A DNA stretch of 10,957 bases. Origin: Methyloglobulus sp. Its GTDB lineage: Bacteria; Pseudomonadota; Gammaproteobacteria; Methylococcales; Methylomonadaceae. Where the stretch lies: positions 1-10,957 of the forward strand of contig JABFSV010000061.1 of the NCBI GenBank assembly GCA_013140405.1. The letters run 5' to 3'. The notes under the pieces are model-generated. The model was not told where the DNA came from. It saw only the letters and a list, made by a program, of their open reading frames with translations, and made no database searches. Of the stretch, positions 1-6,462 are shown piece by piece (position 1 is the first letter of the stretch; each line of letters starts with the position of its first letter). Both the position numbers and the translations under genes were made by a program.

Positions 1-56
1 ACCAGCATAGTTAAAACAATAGCTAAGGTCGGGGTAATCTTTTGCAGGTGGTTCAT
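1..56 (-). CDS. 5' end of an exported or membrane protein, cut by the window edge
   Basis: Only the first 18 codons are present (MNHLQKITPTLAIVLTML), running off the left edge. The ATG at 54-56 is preceded by a clean AGGAG ribosome site at 63-67 with a 6-base spacer, so the start is well supported. The N-terminus has one Lys then a hydrophobic run (LAIVLTML), as in a Sec signal peptide or a first membrane helix. It begins 40 bases after the stop of the FKBP-like lipoprotein gene and is probably co-transcribed with it. The family cannot be named from so little sequence. Confidence 0.72.
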   Translation of the reverse strand, partial: MNHLQKITPTLAIVLTML

Positions 57-96
57 GTCTATCTCCTAGTTCATTCCCGGTATAGGATTAAAGCGT

Positions 97-801
97 TCAT
101 TTGATTTCCAATAGATAAGTGTCTATCACCAGGGTTTCATTCGGCAAAATGCCTTTTTCACTTAAGCCGTTCTCCCCGAAGGCCAAATCACCGGGGATAA
201 ACAACCGCCATTTGCTGTCCTGCGGCATTAGTAATAGTGCTTCCTGCCAGCCTTTGCTGACGATTTTTTGTAGCAAGATTTCGTACATCTTCGCTTTGCC
301 TTTGGTCATGGTATCGACCTTGACCTTGCCGTCAATACCGCTGATGGTGTACAAAATGCCAACGGTATCCTTAAGCCTGGGTTTTTCGACTTTGCCTGCT
401 TTTAGCACTTGGTACTGAACGCCGCTGGGCAATGCCACTACGTCTTTATTGGTCTTGTTCTGTTCCAAAAAGGCTTGTCCGGCGGCGAAATTGGCGGCTT
501 TAAGTTCCGCATAACTTAACCCGGCCAAGGCTTGCCATTCGGCTTGGGTCGGTTCTGCCGCTGTTTTACCCGCCAGGGCATCTTGCAAGCCTTGTCCGTA
601 AGCCTGTTGATCCAGTGGGTATTGCCCGTCACGTAAGCTTTTAATGTGCATCAAGCCCAGATTGTAGCTGGCTTGTTGCGCGGCATTGCTTAACGGGGCT
701 GATTTTTCAGCAGTGATTTCTTCGGTATTTTTGGGCGTTGTCGCAGCGCATCCGGTCAATACAGTAAATACAATAAGTAGTGGCAAGGGTTTTAGGGGCA
801 T
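97..801 (-). CDS. FKBP-type peptidyl-prolyl cis-trans isomerase-like lipoprotein
   Basis: The 234-residue product starts with a lipoprotein signal peptide whose lipobox LTGC gives Cys18 as the lipidated residue, so it should be anchored in the envelope and face the periplasm. Residues about 38-120 (SYNLGLMHIKSL... and a helical stretch) match the dimerisation-type N-terminal domain of Mip/FkpA proteins. Residues about 126-234 match the FKBP C-terminal domain: GVQYQVLKAG, ILYTISG, GWQEALLLMP, SKWRLFIP, LAFGE, ILPNETLVIDTYLLEI. Known FKBPs catalyse prolyl isomerisation and act as chaperones. Several active-site positions are altered: the usual VFDSS is KVDTM, the AYG tyrosine is Phe208, and QVIPGW has become KIVSKGW with one extra residue. 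Trp185 and Asp163 remain. Activity may be weak, so a chaperone-only role is possible. GGAG at 807-810 lies 5 bases before the ATG. Confidence 0.88.
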   Translation of the reverse strand: MPLKPLPLLIVFTVLTGCAATTPKNTEEITAEKSAPLSNAAQQASYNLGLMHIKSLRDGQYPLDQQAYGQGLQDALAGKTAAEPTQAEWQALAGLSYAELKAANFAAGQAFLEQNKTNKDVVALPSGVQYQVLKAGKVEKPRLKDTVGILYTISGIDGKVKVDTMTKGKAKMYEILLQKIVSKGWQEALLLMPQDSKWRLFIPGDLAFGENGLSEKGILPNETLVIDTYLLEIK

Positions 802-934
802 TCGTACTCCTTTTTAAAGTTTTTTAGATGGGACGCTGTATCCACGGGCACTTATACCCTAAAGGGCATAAATGACCTTTGGTTATAAAGGCAGAACAGC
901 GTTGCCCACAAAGCTGTTCATGCAGGATATTTAC

Positions 935-1273
935 CTATTTGTTCAACGCATAATAGCCCAGAAGCAAATAGCAGGCGACGGCAAGGCCGGCATGGGCGAT
1001 GAGGATCGCCTTGGGTATGGGTTTGCCTTTATGGGCGCGAAAGCCCATGTAGACCCCTAACAGGATAACGACGACCGCCATGCCGATATTGTTGTAGAGG
1101 CGAGTGTCACCGTCCAGGGCGGCGCCTATGACCAGGGCGGAGCCGAACAGCGCCGCCGCCGCGTGCAGTCGGGGGAACACCGCCCCTATGGGCCGGCTTT
1201 TCCAGGCATCGCCAACCATCGAAAGCCCCATGAGGGCAACCATCGTGAATACAAATAATGAACCGAATAACAT
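935..1273 (-). CDS. small four-helix inner-membrane protein of unknown function
   Basis: The product has 112 residues and no recognised domain. Hydropathy by eye gives four membrane helices: about 2-20, 36-53, 60-79 and 88-108. The charged loops include WKSRP (24-28) and RAHKGK (79-84). His37 lies at the start of helix 2 (PRLHAAAAL) and His94 in the middle of helix 4 (LIAHAGLAV). Paired intramembrane histidines of this kind occur in haem-b or metal-binding membrane proteins, but here that is only a suggestion. AGAGG about 9 bases upstream supports the ATG at 1273. The gene begins 57 bases after the stop of the large outer-membrane protein, so it is probably in the same transcript and may work with it. 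The 133 bases after its stop carry a weak 5-bp hairpin (875-890) but no convincing terminator. Confidence 0.75.
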   Translation of the reverse strand: MLFGSLFVFTMVALMGLSMVGDAWKSRPIGAVFPRLHAAAALFGSALVIGAALDGDTRLYNNIGMAVVVILLGVYMGFRAHKGKPIPKAILIAHAGLAVACYLLLGYYALNK

Positions 1274-1330
1274 AATGAAATACCTCTTGTAAATTTAAAA
1301 AATGAAGTGCGTAGATACCCGCAAACGCCA

Positions 1331-4093
1331 TCAAAACCCATAACTCCAGGTAAAATTCAACGAATAATCCCGGTCGAGCTGGTAGCCGTTGTAGTCGGTG
1401 TGGAGGGGTTGCAGCCACTCGAATTTCAACGTGTTGCCTTGGAACGCGCCGCTGGGGACGGTGACGTTTATCCCTAAGCCTAAATCGACAAACTGGCCGC
1501 CGTAGTTGGCGGGGAAATCGAAGGGGCCGATGTGTTGGGGGACGAAGGGCACAGGAAGCCCAGTATTGGGATCATTCACTAGCTCTTGGCTAGGCGGATA
1601 AGCGCCTTGAATCTTGCCTTGGCTTGTGTAAACCCCGCGCACGGTGGTTGCCAGCCAATTCGTCCAGTTATAGCCGCCCCAGACGCTGCTTTGGAAGATG
1701 TCGCCGAAAGCAAAACCGGATTCGTTGCTGTCTTCCAGGCGGATGGTGGCGTTGGTCTGTGCGCCCCAGAGGAAGTGGTCTATTTCGCCCGTGTATGTCA
1801 GCGCAGGCTTGAAGTCCCAGGTGCCGCTGCCCAGTTGCATACCGTAATGGATGAGTTGGTCGTCAACGGGATTAGTGCTGGTTTTCCGCAACACAATATC
1901 GATATCGCCAGTCGGCGCGGTGCCGCCCAGGCTTAAGGTCAAGTGGTGGTTGGGGTGGTCGAAGGGCTTGAACAAGGCGTAGAAACCGAAGTCGCCGATG
2001 CCGCCGGTTTGGTGTCCGTGGATAGTACTGTGTCCGCCGTGTCCGCCGGTATCGGAAAACTGGAAATTGTCGTTAGGTGTCATCTTCATTTCCATGTCCA
2101 TCCACTGCGGCATCAGCATTAGGGTCAGCCAATCCGTGGGGGCGTACATCAGGTCGAGCATGTGCATGCTCATCGCCATATAGTTCGGCGTGACGGCGCA
2201 TTCCCTGCCTTCACAGCCGTTTAAGTTGACTTCATCCAAACCGACTGGATGGCTGCCAGACAACATATCGCCAGCCTGTTCATTCCGCATAAAGCGATAA
2301 CCCGCCATGAAATCGCCTGCTTTAGGCAGGGTATGGTCGAACATCACCCCGGCGGGTGAATTGGAATGATGATGGTGATGTTCGCCATGCCCGTCATGGC
2401 TGCCGCCACCAGCATTTAACGCCCCCAGGTTAACCTTGAGCGCGGCGTTTGCCACCCAGTAATCGAAGTCGGCAAAATCCTGCTCGCCCCCGCTGCCTAT
2501 CTTCAAACTACCTTGGTGGGTGTAATACTCAAAGCCGGTTTCCAGGCTGATGCCTTTGGTGAATTGCTTCTCGACCGTCACCCCGCCGCTCAAAGTGCCG
2601 AAGCCAGACAGGCGCTGGTCGCTGGAGTAAAATTTAGGGAATTCACGAGTTAATTCTCCGTTATCAGAAATGAGAAAAATACCGGTGTTGGTATAAAAAT
2701 CGGCGGCGGATTGGGAGTAATAACGGACATGTGGTGTGACTGTCCAACCCGCACCCAAGGGCTGCACCCAGTCACCTTCGAAGGTGTGCGCCTGGATACC
2801 CCAGTCGTCGTGGGCAAAATGGTAGTTGAAATGCAGGGCGGCATCGAAGGGTTCGATATAGCGGTTATAGCCCAGGTGCCAGTTGAACAAGTTGCGCTCG
2901 TCGGGGCGGACTTCCAACAATGCTTTAGTACCGGTAACTTCCCCTACGTCTTGATCGGAGCTAAAATTTACGTTGTGGGCATAAACGAGCTTATAGGGAT
3001 TGGACAGGTAGCCGGTGCTGCGGGTGTAGGCCAAATCCAAGGACAGTAGCGAATTTTTATCCATTACTTGCGCCAAACCCAATTGCGCGCCCCAATCCTG
3101 CCGGTTGCCGCGCAAGACGGCATTTGCAGGTGTATATTGTCCATTGTTTGCGTCGTATTCACAATTGCCTTCAACATGGCCGGCAGCAACAGTGGTGGGC
3201 ACTTTGGGAACAGCGCCGCCATCGGGCGTGCAACTGAAATTCAGATACGAATCAGCGTCAAAGAAGGGGAACCCATCCGGATCGAGCGTGGCAAAGGTGT
3301 CGCTGTTTGTATAGCTGACTCCCCAGTTGAAAGTCGTTTGTTTCTGGTTGAAGTCAAACCGTCCTCCCAAACTGGCAAAGCGGGATTCGTAATCGTTCTC
3401 TATGGAAATACCGCCGCCAATGTCCAGTGCCGCCTCGTCCCATTCATAACTCAACTTGAAGTCGCCTTGTTTGCGGGTTTCCGGAGATGCGTAGGACATC
3501 ACATGGGTCAACCGGTTGTCTATAGGACCAAAGGTTTGTATGCCTCCTGGGTGGTTTATTGGATCTGTTAGGTCAAGGGAATTGTTCAAAAAATTAAGGT
3601 TTCTATCAATAAAATATGGATTGCCGTTAGCCTCCTGTGCGAAGGGCGATGCCCCGGTTAGCGAAATGATATTACCGAGGTTATCCCTAATGCCCCTTGG
3701 AATATTGACCTGTGCTACGACTGGAGCCGTACCTAAAGGTGTGGCGCCCGACCACGTATCCTGTGTGTAGTTGAAGGCAAACTTGATCCGGTCGGTCAGG
3801 GTAAAGCGGCCGCTGCCGTGGACGCTGTCGACCTCGATGGGGTTCAGGTTTTGCGGTAGTTTAGTGTCCAGGCTTTTGATGGAAACCCCTGGAACATAGT
3901 TTTTCACAAGGCCATAAATATCCCGCTTGCCTTCCTGGTAGTGGCTGTATTGGAAGTCTACACTGTCGTCTTCCGCCGCCTGTGCAGGTGTTTGCAACAA
4001 ACCGGGCAAGACCAGTGCGGCGGCGGTTAAAGTTTGTAAGGATGTGGGTATCCTGATCTGCTGCTGTGATTTTTTGTGATTAAAATCAGTCAT
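1331..4093 (-). CDS. fused double outer-membrane beta-barrel: DUF3570-like plus transporter-like domain with His-rich linker
   Basis: The product has 920 residues. A long N-region and hydrophobic core end in TPAQA, so a signal peptide is cleaved near residue 39/40. Residues about 44-558 resemble DUF3570 proteins (DFQYSHYQEGKRDIYG, VDSVHGSGRFTLTDRIKFAFNYTQDTWSGATP, TGASP) and show the alternating pattern of an outer-membrane barrel. Residues 566-576 form a His-rich linker (HDGHGEHHHHH). Residues about 580-920 match the standalone 'transporter'/MetA-degradation-like barrel family (GVMFDHTLPKAGDFMAGYRFM, MHMLDLMYAPTDWLTLMLMPQW, GIGDFGFYALFK) and end in a terminal strand SLNFTWSYGF with final Phe, as BAM substrates do. 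Met-rich (637-671) and His-rich (684-695) segments suggest copper or another soft metal. Both families are poorly characterised, so transport or metal binding is inference. AAGAGGA precedes the ATG at 4093. No internal stop or frameshift is visible between the two halves. Confidence 0.85.
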   Translation of the reverse strand: MTDFNHKKSQQQIRIPTSLQTLTAAALVLPGLLQTPAQAAEDDSVDFQYSHYQEGKRDIYGLVKNYVPGVSIKSLDTKLPQNLNPIEVDSVHGSGRFTLTDRIKFAFNYTQDTWSGATPLGTAPVVAQVNIPRGIRDNLGNIISLTGASPFAQEANGNPYFIDRNLNFLNNSLDLTDPINHPGGIQTFGPIDNRLTHVMSYASPETRKQGDFKLSYEWDEAALDIGGGISIENDYESRFASLGGRFDFNQKQTTFNWGVSYTNSDTFATLDPDGFPFFDADSYLNFSCTPDGGAVPKVPTTVAAGHVEGNCEYDANNGQYTPANAVLRGNRQDWGAQLGLAQVMDKNSLLSLDLAYTRSTGYLSNPYKLVYAHNVNFSSDQDVGEVTGTKALLEVRPDERNLFNWHLGYNRYIEPFDAALHFNYHFAHDDWGIQAHTFEGDWVQPLGAGWTVTPHVRYYSQSAADFYTNTGIFLISDNGELTREFPKFYSSDQRLSGFGTLSGGVTVEKQFTKGISLETGFEYYTHQGSLKIGSGGEQDFADFDYWVANAALKVNLGALNAGGGSHDGHGEHHHHHSNSPAGVMFDHTLPKAGDFMAGYRFMRNEQAGDMLSGSHPVGLDEVNLNGCEGRECAVTPNYMAMSMHMLDLMYAPTDWLTLMLMPQWMDMEMKMTPNDNFQFSDTGGHGGHSTIHGHQTGGIGDFGFYALFKPFDHPNHHLTLSLGGTAPTGDIDIVLRKTSTNPVDDQLIHYGMQLGSGTWDFKPALTYTGEIDHFLWGAQTNATIRLEDSNESGFAFGDIFQSSVWGGYNWTNWLATTVRGVYTSQGKIQGAYPPSQELVNDPNTGLPVPFVPQHIGPFDFPANYGGQFVDLGLGINVTVPSGAFQGNTLKFEWLQPLHTDYNGYQLDRDYSLNFTWSYGF

Positions 4094-4164
4094 TTTTTCC
4101 TCTTATTCTATTTTTGTTCCTTGGGATGGGTAACCCACCTCAACAATTTATGTTCCGGTTAAAG

Positions 4165-4190
4165 TGGGGTGCTAAAAATCAAGCACCCCA
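4165..4190 (-). promoter_or_regulatory. 9-bp hairpin upstream of the outer-membrane fusion gene
   Basis: TGGGGTGCT and AGCACCCCA pair perfectly across the 8-base loop AAAAATCA. The hairpin lies 72-97 bases before the ATG at 4093. On the minus strand it is followed by CTTTAACC, too poor in T for a good intrinsic terminator, so a leader or operator element fits better. No ligand or regulator can be assigned. Confidence 0.4.
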
Positions 4191-4213
4191 ACCAAACTAT
4201 GATTAACCTGTAA

Positions 4214-4255
4214 GATGCCCCAAATGTAGTGCCGAGGCACTACATTTGGGGCATC
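4214..4255. repeat. perfect 20-bp inverted repeat with 2-base loop
   Basis: The left arm (4214-4233, starting GATGCCCC and ending TAGTGCC) is the exact reverse complement of the right arm (4236-4255), with only GA between. That is 40 of 42 bases in a perfect palindrome, far above chance. There is no T-run on either side, so it does not look like an ordinary terminator. The form fits a REP-like or MITE-like dispersed palindrome, or the product of an inverted duplication at a junction. Whether it is repeated in the genome cannot be seen from here. Confidence 0.75.
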
Positions 4256-4476
4256 AATCGAGGAAACGAGAACGATGCGATTCTCTTCGTTCAGCACATC
4301 CACGGCCTTTTTGCCGGATTATGCAGCAAGAAGGGCAAGACTGGCGCGGCAGTGGTCAAGGCCGATAATGATGCTTGGGTGCGGTTTTGCCACAGTGTTT
4401 TTTTTTGGTTGTTGTCTGTCCTTACTTCCACTTTGTGTTTAATCGTTCCCGCTTAGGACATGGAACCGAAAGAATC

Positions 4477-4971
4477 TTATTGGTTCTGGGTGTAGCCAAG
4501 GAAAGTAGAGGGTTGTTGCGTTAGGCTGTTCAACACGATCTCGCAAGCATGGTTCAGCGAATAGTCATCGATAACGGCGATAGCGGTCGCTTTAGTTATC
4601 TTGATGCAATAATAATTATTGGGCGGCGTTTGGCTGACTGGAATTGTTGCAGTTCTCAGGCTCCAAGTCCCTTCACCGGTAGTGGTTTTAACAGGTGTCC
4701 AACTAGTTGCGTTGACGGCTGGGCAGGTCGTTGTGGAAGTCGATTTTGCGATTTGAACATTTATGTTGGGAATTGCGTTAATAGGAGTGTTGTCTTTAAC
4801 GTGAGTTGAAGCCACGGTGATGCCCTGTTGAGGGGAACATTTAAATAAGGCAATATCCGTTGCGGCGGTGGTTATTCCTAACGTACCGGTGATGCTTATT
4901 TGCGCATGAACAGCGGAACTTATCATTTGAGCTGCAAAAAACATCGCAATCATTGGAATTTTCGTTTTCAT
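4477..4971 (-). CDS. small secreted four-cysteine protein, paralogue of the next upstream gene
   Basis: The product has 164 residues. I chose the ATG at 4971 (MKTKIPMIAMFFAAQ) over a longer TTG-initiated frame because GGAG at 4978-4981 sits 6 bases before it and a signal peptide begins at once. Cleavage after AVHA would give a mature N-terminus QISITG. The mature chain has four cysteines (in FKC, TTTC, NYYC and HACE), likely two disulfides. It is collinear with the product of 5173-5649, sharing the blocks CS-Q-GIT-AST, DNTPINA-P, NNYYC and DDY--N--CEI. No characterised family is recognised. The repetitive layout (beta-rich, Thr/Ser-rich, no charged helices) suggests a small beta-sandwich exported to the periplasm or surface. 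No terminator is seen between it and the outer-membrane gene downstream. Confidence 0.78.
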   Translation of the reverse strand: MKTKIPMIAMFFAAQMISSAVHAQISITGTLGITTAATDIALFKCSPQQGITVASTHVKDNTPINAIPNINVQIAKSTSTTTCPAVNATSWTPVKTTTGEGTWSLRTATIPVSQTPPNNYYCIKITKATAIAVIDDYSLNHACEIVLNSLTQQPSTFLGYTQNQ

Positions 4972-5051
4972 AATAATCTCCAAAAAATATAAATTGGTTC
5001 GGTCGTTTAAAGCTGGCAAGGTGGCTTACTTAACCTGATAACGTTTGTTAA

Positions 5052-5088
5052 AAAACCCATAACTCCAGGTAAAGTTAATTTTATATTC
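5052..5088 (-). pseudogene. vestige of an outer-membrane-barrel 3' end
   Basis: On the minus strand the frame reads EYKINFTWSYGF. The true C-terminus of the 920-residue protein is DYSLNFTWSYGF, with the last eight residues identical. A stretch of 22 bases (5052-5073) is identical to 1333-1354 at the end of that gene. Here the frame does not stop after the final Phe but continues FNKRYQVK to TAA, and upstream it runs through the terminator hairpin with no start. It is most simply a leftover of a duplicated or deleted barrel gene. Chance or local sequence exchange is less likely given the matching frame and position. Confidence 0.45.
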
Positions 5089-5104
5089 AGTACCCCTAAA
5101 CGTT

Positions 5105-5139
5105 ATAGAAAGCCCACCCAAGCAATGCCTGAGTGGGCT
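5105..5139 (-). terminator. intrinsic terminator after the small Cys protein at 5173-5649
   Basis: On the minus strand AGCCCAC (5139-5133) pairs with GTGGGCT (5117-5111). An inner CAGGC/GCTTG stem (one G-T pair) extends it around a 3-base loop, and TTTCTAT follows. It starts about 33 bases after the stop at 5173, the normal place for rho-independent termination. The T-run is short, so termination may be partial, letting some transcription reach the paralogue at 4477-4971. Confidence 0.68.
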
Positions 5140-5172
5140 AGTTTGATTAGCTAGGCTTTAATTCCAGTTTGT

Positions 5173-5649
5173 TTAGTATGGAAATACGCCGATAAAGGTA
5201 GAAGATTGATGGTTTATATCGTTTTTGGTTATTTCGCAGTGTGAGTTAACCCGATAATCATCAGCAAGAGCAGCTCCAGTTCTAGCTACATCCAAACAAT
5301 AATAATTATTGTTGGGTGTTTGGTTTACTGATATATCCGTGGTGCGGGCACTCCAAGCGCCTTCAGTAGTTACTGTTTTCACCGCTGTCCAATTTGATGC
5401 GGCATTACAATTTGTGGCGCTGTTTGCTTTACCTATCCGCACACTAAAACCGGGAGTGGCGTTGATAGGGGTGTTATCCCTGACGGTAGTGGAAGCAAGC
5501 GTAATACCTACTTGTGTTGAGCATCTGAATAAGATTTTATGCCCCGTATTACCAGCAGCAATCGTATTGCCATAGTTATCGTGTGCGAATATTGAAGGTG
5601 ATAGGAAAGCGAATAATATTGCTACCAACCCTGTTAATTTCATATTCAT
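5173..5649 (-). CDS. small secreted four-cysteine protein with predicted N-terminal histidine
   Basis: The product has 158 residues. The ATG at 5649 (MNMKLTGLVAILFAF) was preferred to a TTG four codons earlier because GGAG at 5656-5659 stands 6 bases upstream. The signal peptide ends LSPSIFA, so cleavage would leave HDNYGN with His as residue 1 of the mature protein. Four cysteines (FRC, TNC, YYC, HCE) match those of the protein at 4477-4971 in order and spacing. The shared core includes GIT-AST, V-DNTPINA, VKT-T-EG-WS-RT, TP-NNYYC and DDY. No known domain is recognised. N-terminal His occurs in copper 'histidine brace' proteins (LPMOs, CopC, PmoB), but a second ligand is not proven here. A small palindrome, CGTTA-TCAT-TAACG (5669-5682), lies just upstream, and a terminator follows the gene. 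Confidence 0.78.
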   Translation of the reverse strand: MNMKLTGLVAILFAFLSPSIFAHDNYGNTIAAGNTGHKILFRCSTQVGITLASTTVRDNTPINATPGFSVRIGKANSATNCNAASNWTAVKTVTTEGAWSARTTDISVNQTPNNNYYCLDVARTGAALADDYRVNSHCEITKNDINHQSSTFIGVFPY

Positions 5650-5740
5650 TATAAACTCCAAGATATGCCGTTATCATTAACGACAGTTTAAAAATAATTA
5701 TTAAAACTTAGAGGTTGATTTCGTCGTAGATAAAACCTTT

Positions 5741-5757
5741 ACCTGTTGAGAACAGGT
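5741..5757 (-). terminator. hairpin after the 214-residue secreted protein, possible terminator
   Basis: ACCTGTT and AACAGGT form a perfect 7-bp stem around GAG. On the minus strand it lies 61 bases after the stop at 5818 and is followed by AAAGGTTTTATC, a weak T-tract. It could end the upstream gene's transcript or act in the leader of the downstream gene (start 5649). Confidence 0.35.
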
Positions 5758-5817
5758 ATCAAGTATTCCTAATCTACTAGAATTCGACTCTAAATTGCTT
5801 AGCGTATTAGGCTAAAC

Positions 5818-6462
5818 TTATTGGTCTATCAACAGATCAATATCGCTTTCATCTTCTGGGCCGAACTCGTTATTGCCAAACAACTCTGGAACTCTGCCAT
5901 TTTGTACCACTTGTGCTGTTCCAGTCTCTTCGCCGTCCGCATTCAGGCAGTGGAAAATAATGCCGTAGTTTTGGGACACCACATGAAGGTTGGTCTTGTC
6001 CACCAGGATGTTGTAATCGCCATTGGCGTTACCGGCATCGGCAGCGGCGTTAGGCGCACCTGCTTGCAAATGCGGTTGCAAAACCGCAAAGGCCGAGGTG
6101 GGTGTTGATCCTGCAGCCGCCGTACACGATTCAGTATCAATGCTGTCGCCGCTGGCATAGCCCGTATCAGACACTATCGCAGAAGGCGCATAGCCTTCCC
6201 GCGCGATTTGCACCCTAACTCCTAGGCCGGTGATGTTGGCGCTTTGCTTTTGTACCGCCGATTCCACGCGGTCGGCATCGCCATTCACGGTGTCGTTAAA
6301 GCATTGCAAACGGTACAAGTCATGGGTATTGGTGGCGCTGCCCAATTTTAAGGGTTGTACGTTAGCGGAGTTAAAACAATGCGCCGAAGCGACACCGGCA
6401 AAACCTGCTGAAACCAGCAATATTGATGATGCCAAAGCTGTTTTTTTGAAAAGAGTAACCAT
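5818..6462 (-). CDS. secreted protein with predicted N-terminal histidine, remote member of the small four-cysteine family
   Basis: The product has 214 residues, with AGGAG 8 bases before the ATG at 6462. The signal peptide MVTLFKKTALASSILLV... ends in GVASA, an ideal AXA site, leaving mature HCFNSANV with His1 and Cys2. It has four cysteines (HCF, LQC, ESC, FHC). The order of blocks resembles the two smaller paralogues: LYRLQC like ILFRC, VRVQIAR like VRIGKAN, YNILVDKT in the place of NYYC-I, and FHCLNADGE like SHCEI. Identity is low, so the kinship is tentative. I associate the pattern Y-hydrophobic-LVDKT...FHC with uncharacterised exported proteins of methylotrophs, from memory only. The C-terminus is acidic (FGPEDESDIDLLIDQ), unlike the paralogues. 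A role in metal binding is possible but unproven. Confidence 0.75.
   Translation of the reverse strand: MVTLFKKTALASSILLVSAGFAGVASAHCFNSANVQPLKLGSATNTHDLYRLQCFNDTVNGDADRVESAVQKQSANITGLGVRVQIAREGYAPSAIVSDTGYASGDSIDTESCTAAAGSTPTSAFAVLQPHLQAGAPNAAADAGNANGDYNILVDKTNLHVVSQNYGIIFHCLNADGEETGTAQVVQNGRVPELFGNNEFGPEDESDIDLLIDQ

Larger units (their letters stand above)
4094..4476. other. 383-base intergenic stretch with two hairpins and a coding-like island
   Basis: This stretch lies between the large outer-membrane protein and the first small Cys protein. Nearest the outer-membrane gene is a 9-bp hairpin (4165-4190) in its probable leader, then a perfect 20-bp hairpin (4214-4255). Bases about 4256-4395 are richer in GC and read like protein in more than one frame. 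Plus strand from the hairpin gives INRGNENDAILFVQHIHG and onward. Minus strand gives GKKAVDVLNEENRIVLVSSI and onward, but with an upstream in-frame TAA and no start. I do not recognise either reading; it may be a gene remnant brought in with the hairpin. Bases 4396-4470 are T-rich on the plus strand and show nothing further. Confidence 0.5.

Noticed and set aside
875..890. CCTTT/AAAGG hairpin after the 112-residue protein
   Set aside because: The stem is only 5 bp and AT-rich with no T-run on the minus strand, so I do not call it a terminator.
2366..2398. His-codon run as a possible cloned affinity tag
   Set aside because: The run is internal, preceded by HDGHGE and followed by native-looking barrel sequence, and other His/Met-rich segments occur in the same protein, so it is natural.
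3068..3571. 167-codon plus-strand open frame
   Set aside because: Antisense to the DUF3570-like barrel, which reads coherently for 920 codons. No motif is seen in the plus frame.
4972..5019. TTG-initiated N-terminal extension (MPALNDRTNLYFLEII) of the 4477-4971 gene
   Set aside because: A GGAG site and signal peptide place the start at the ATG at 4971; the extension would hide the signal peptide.
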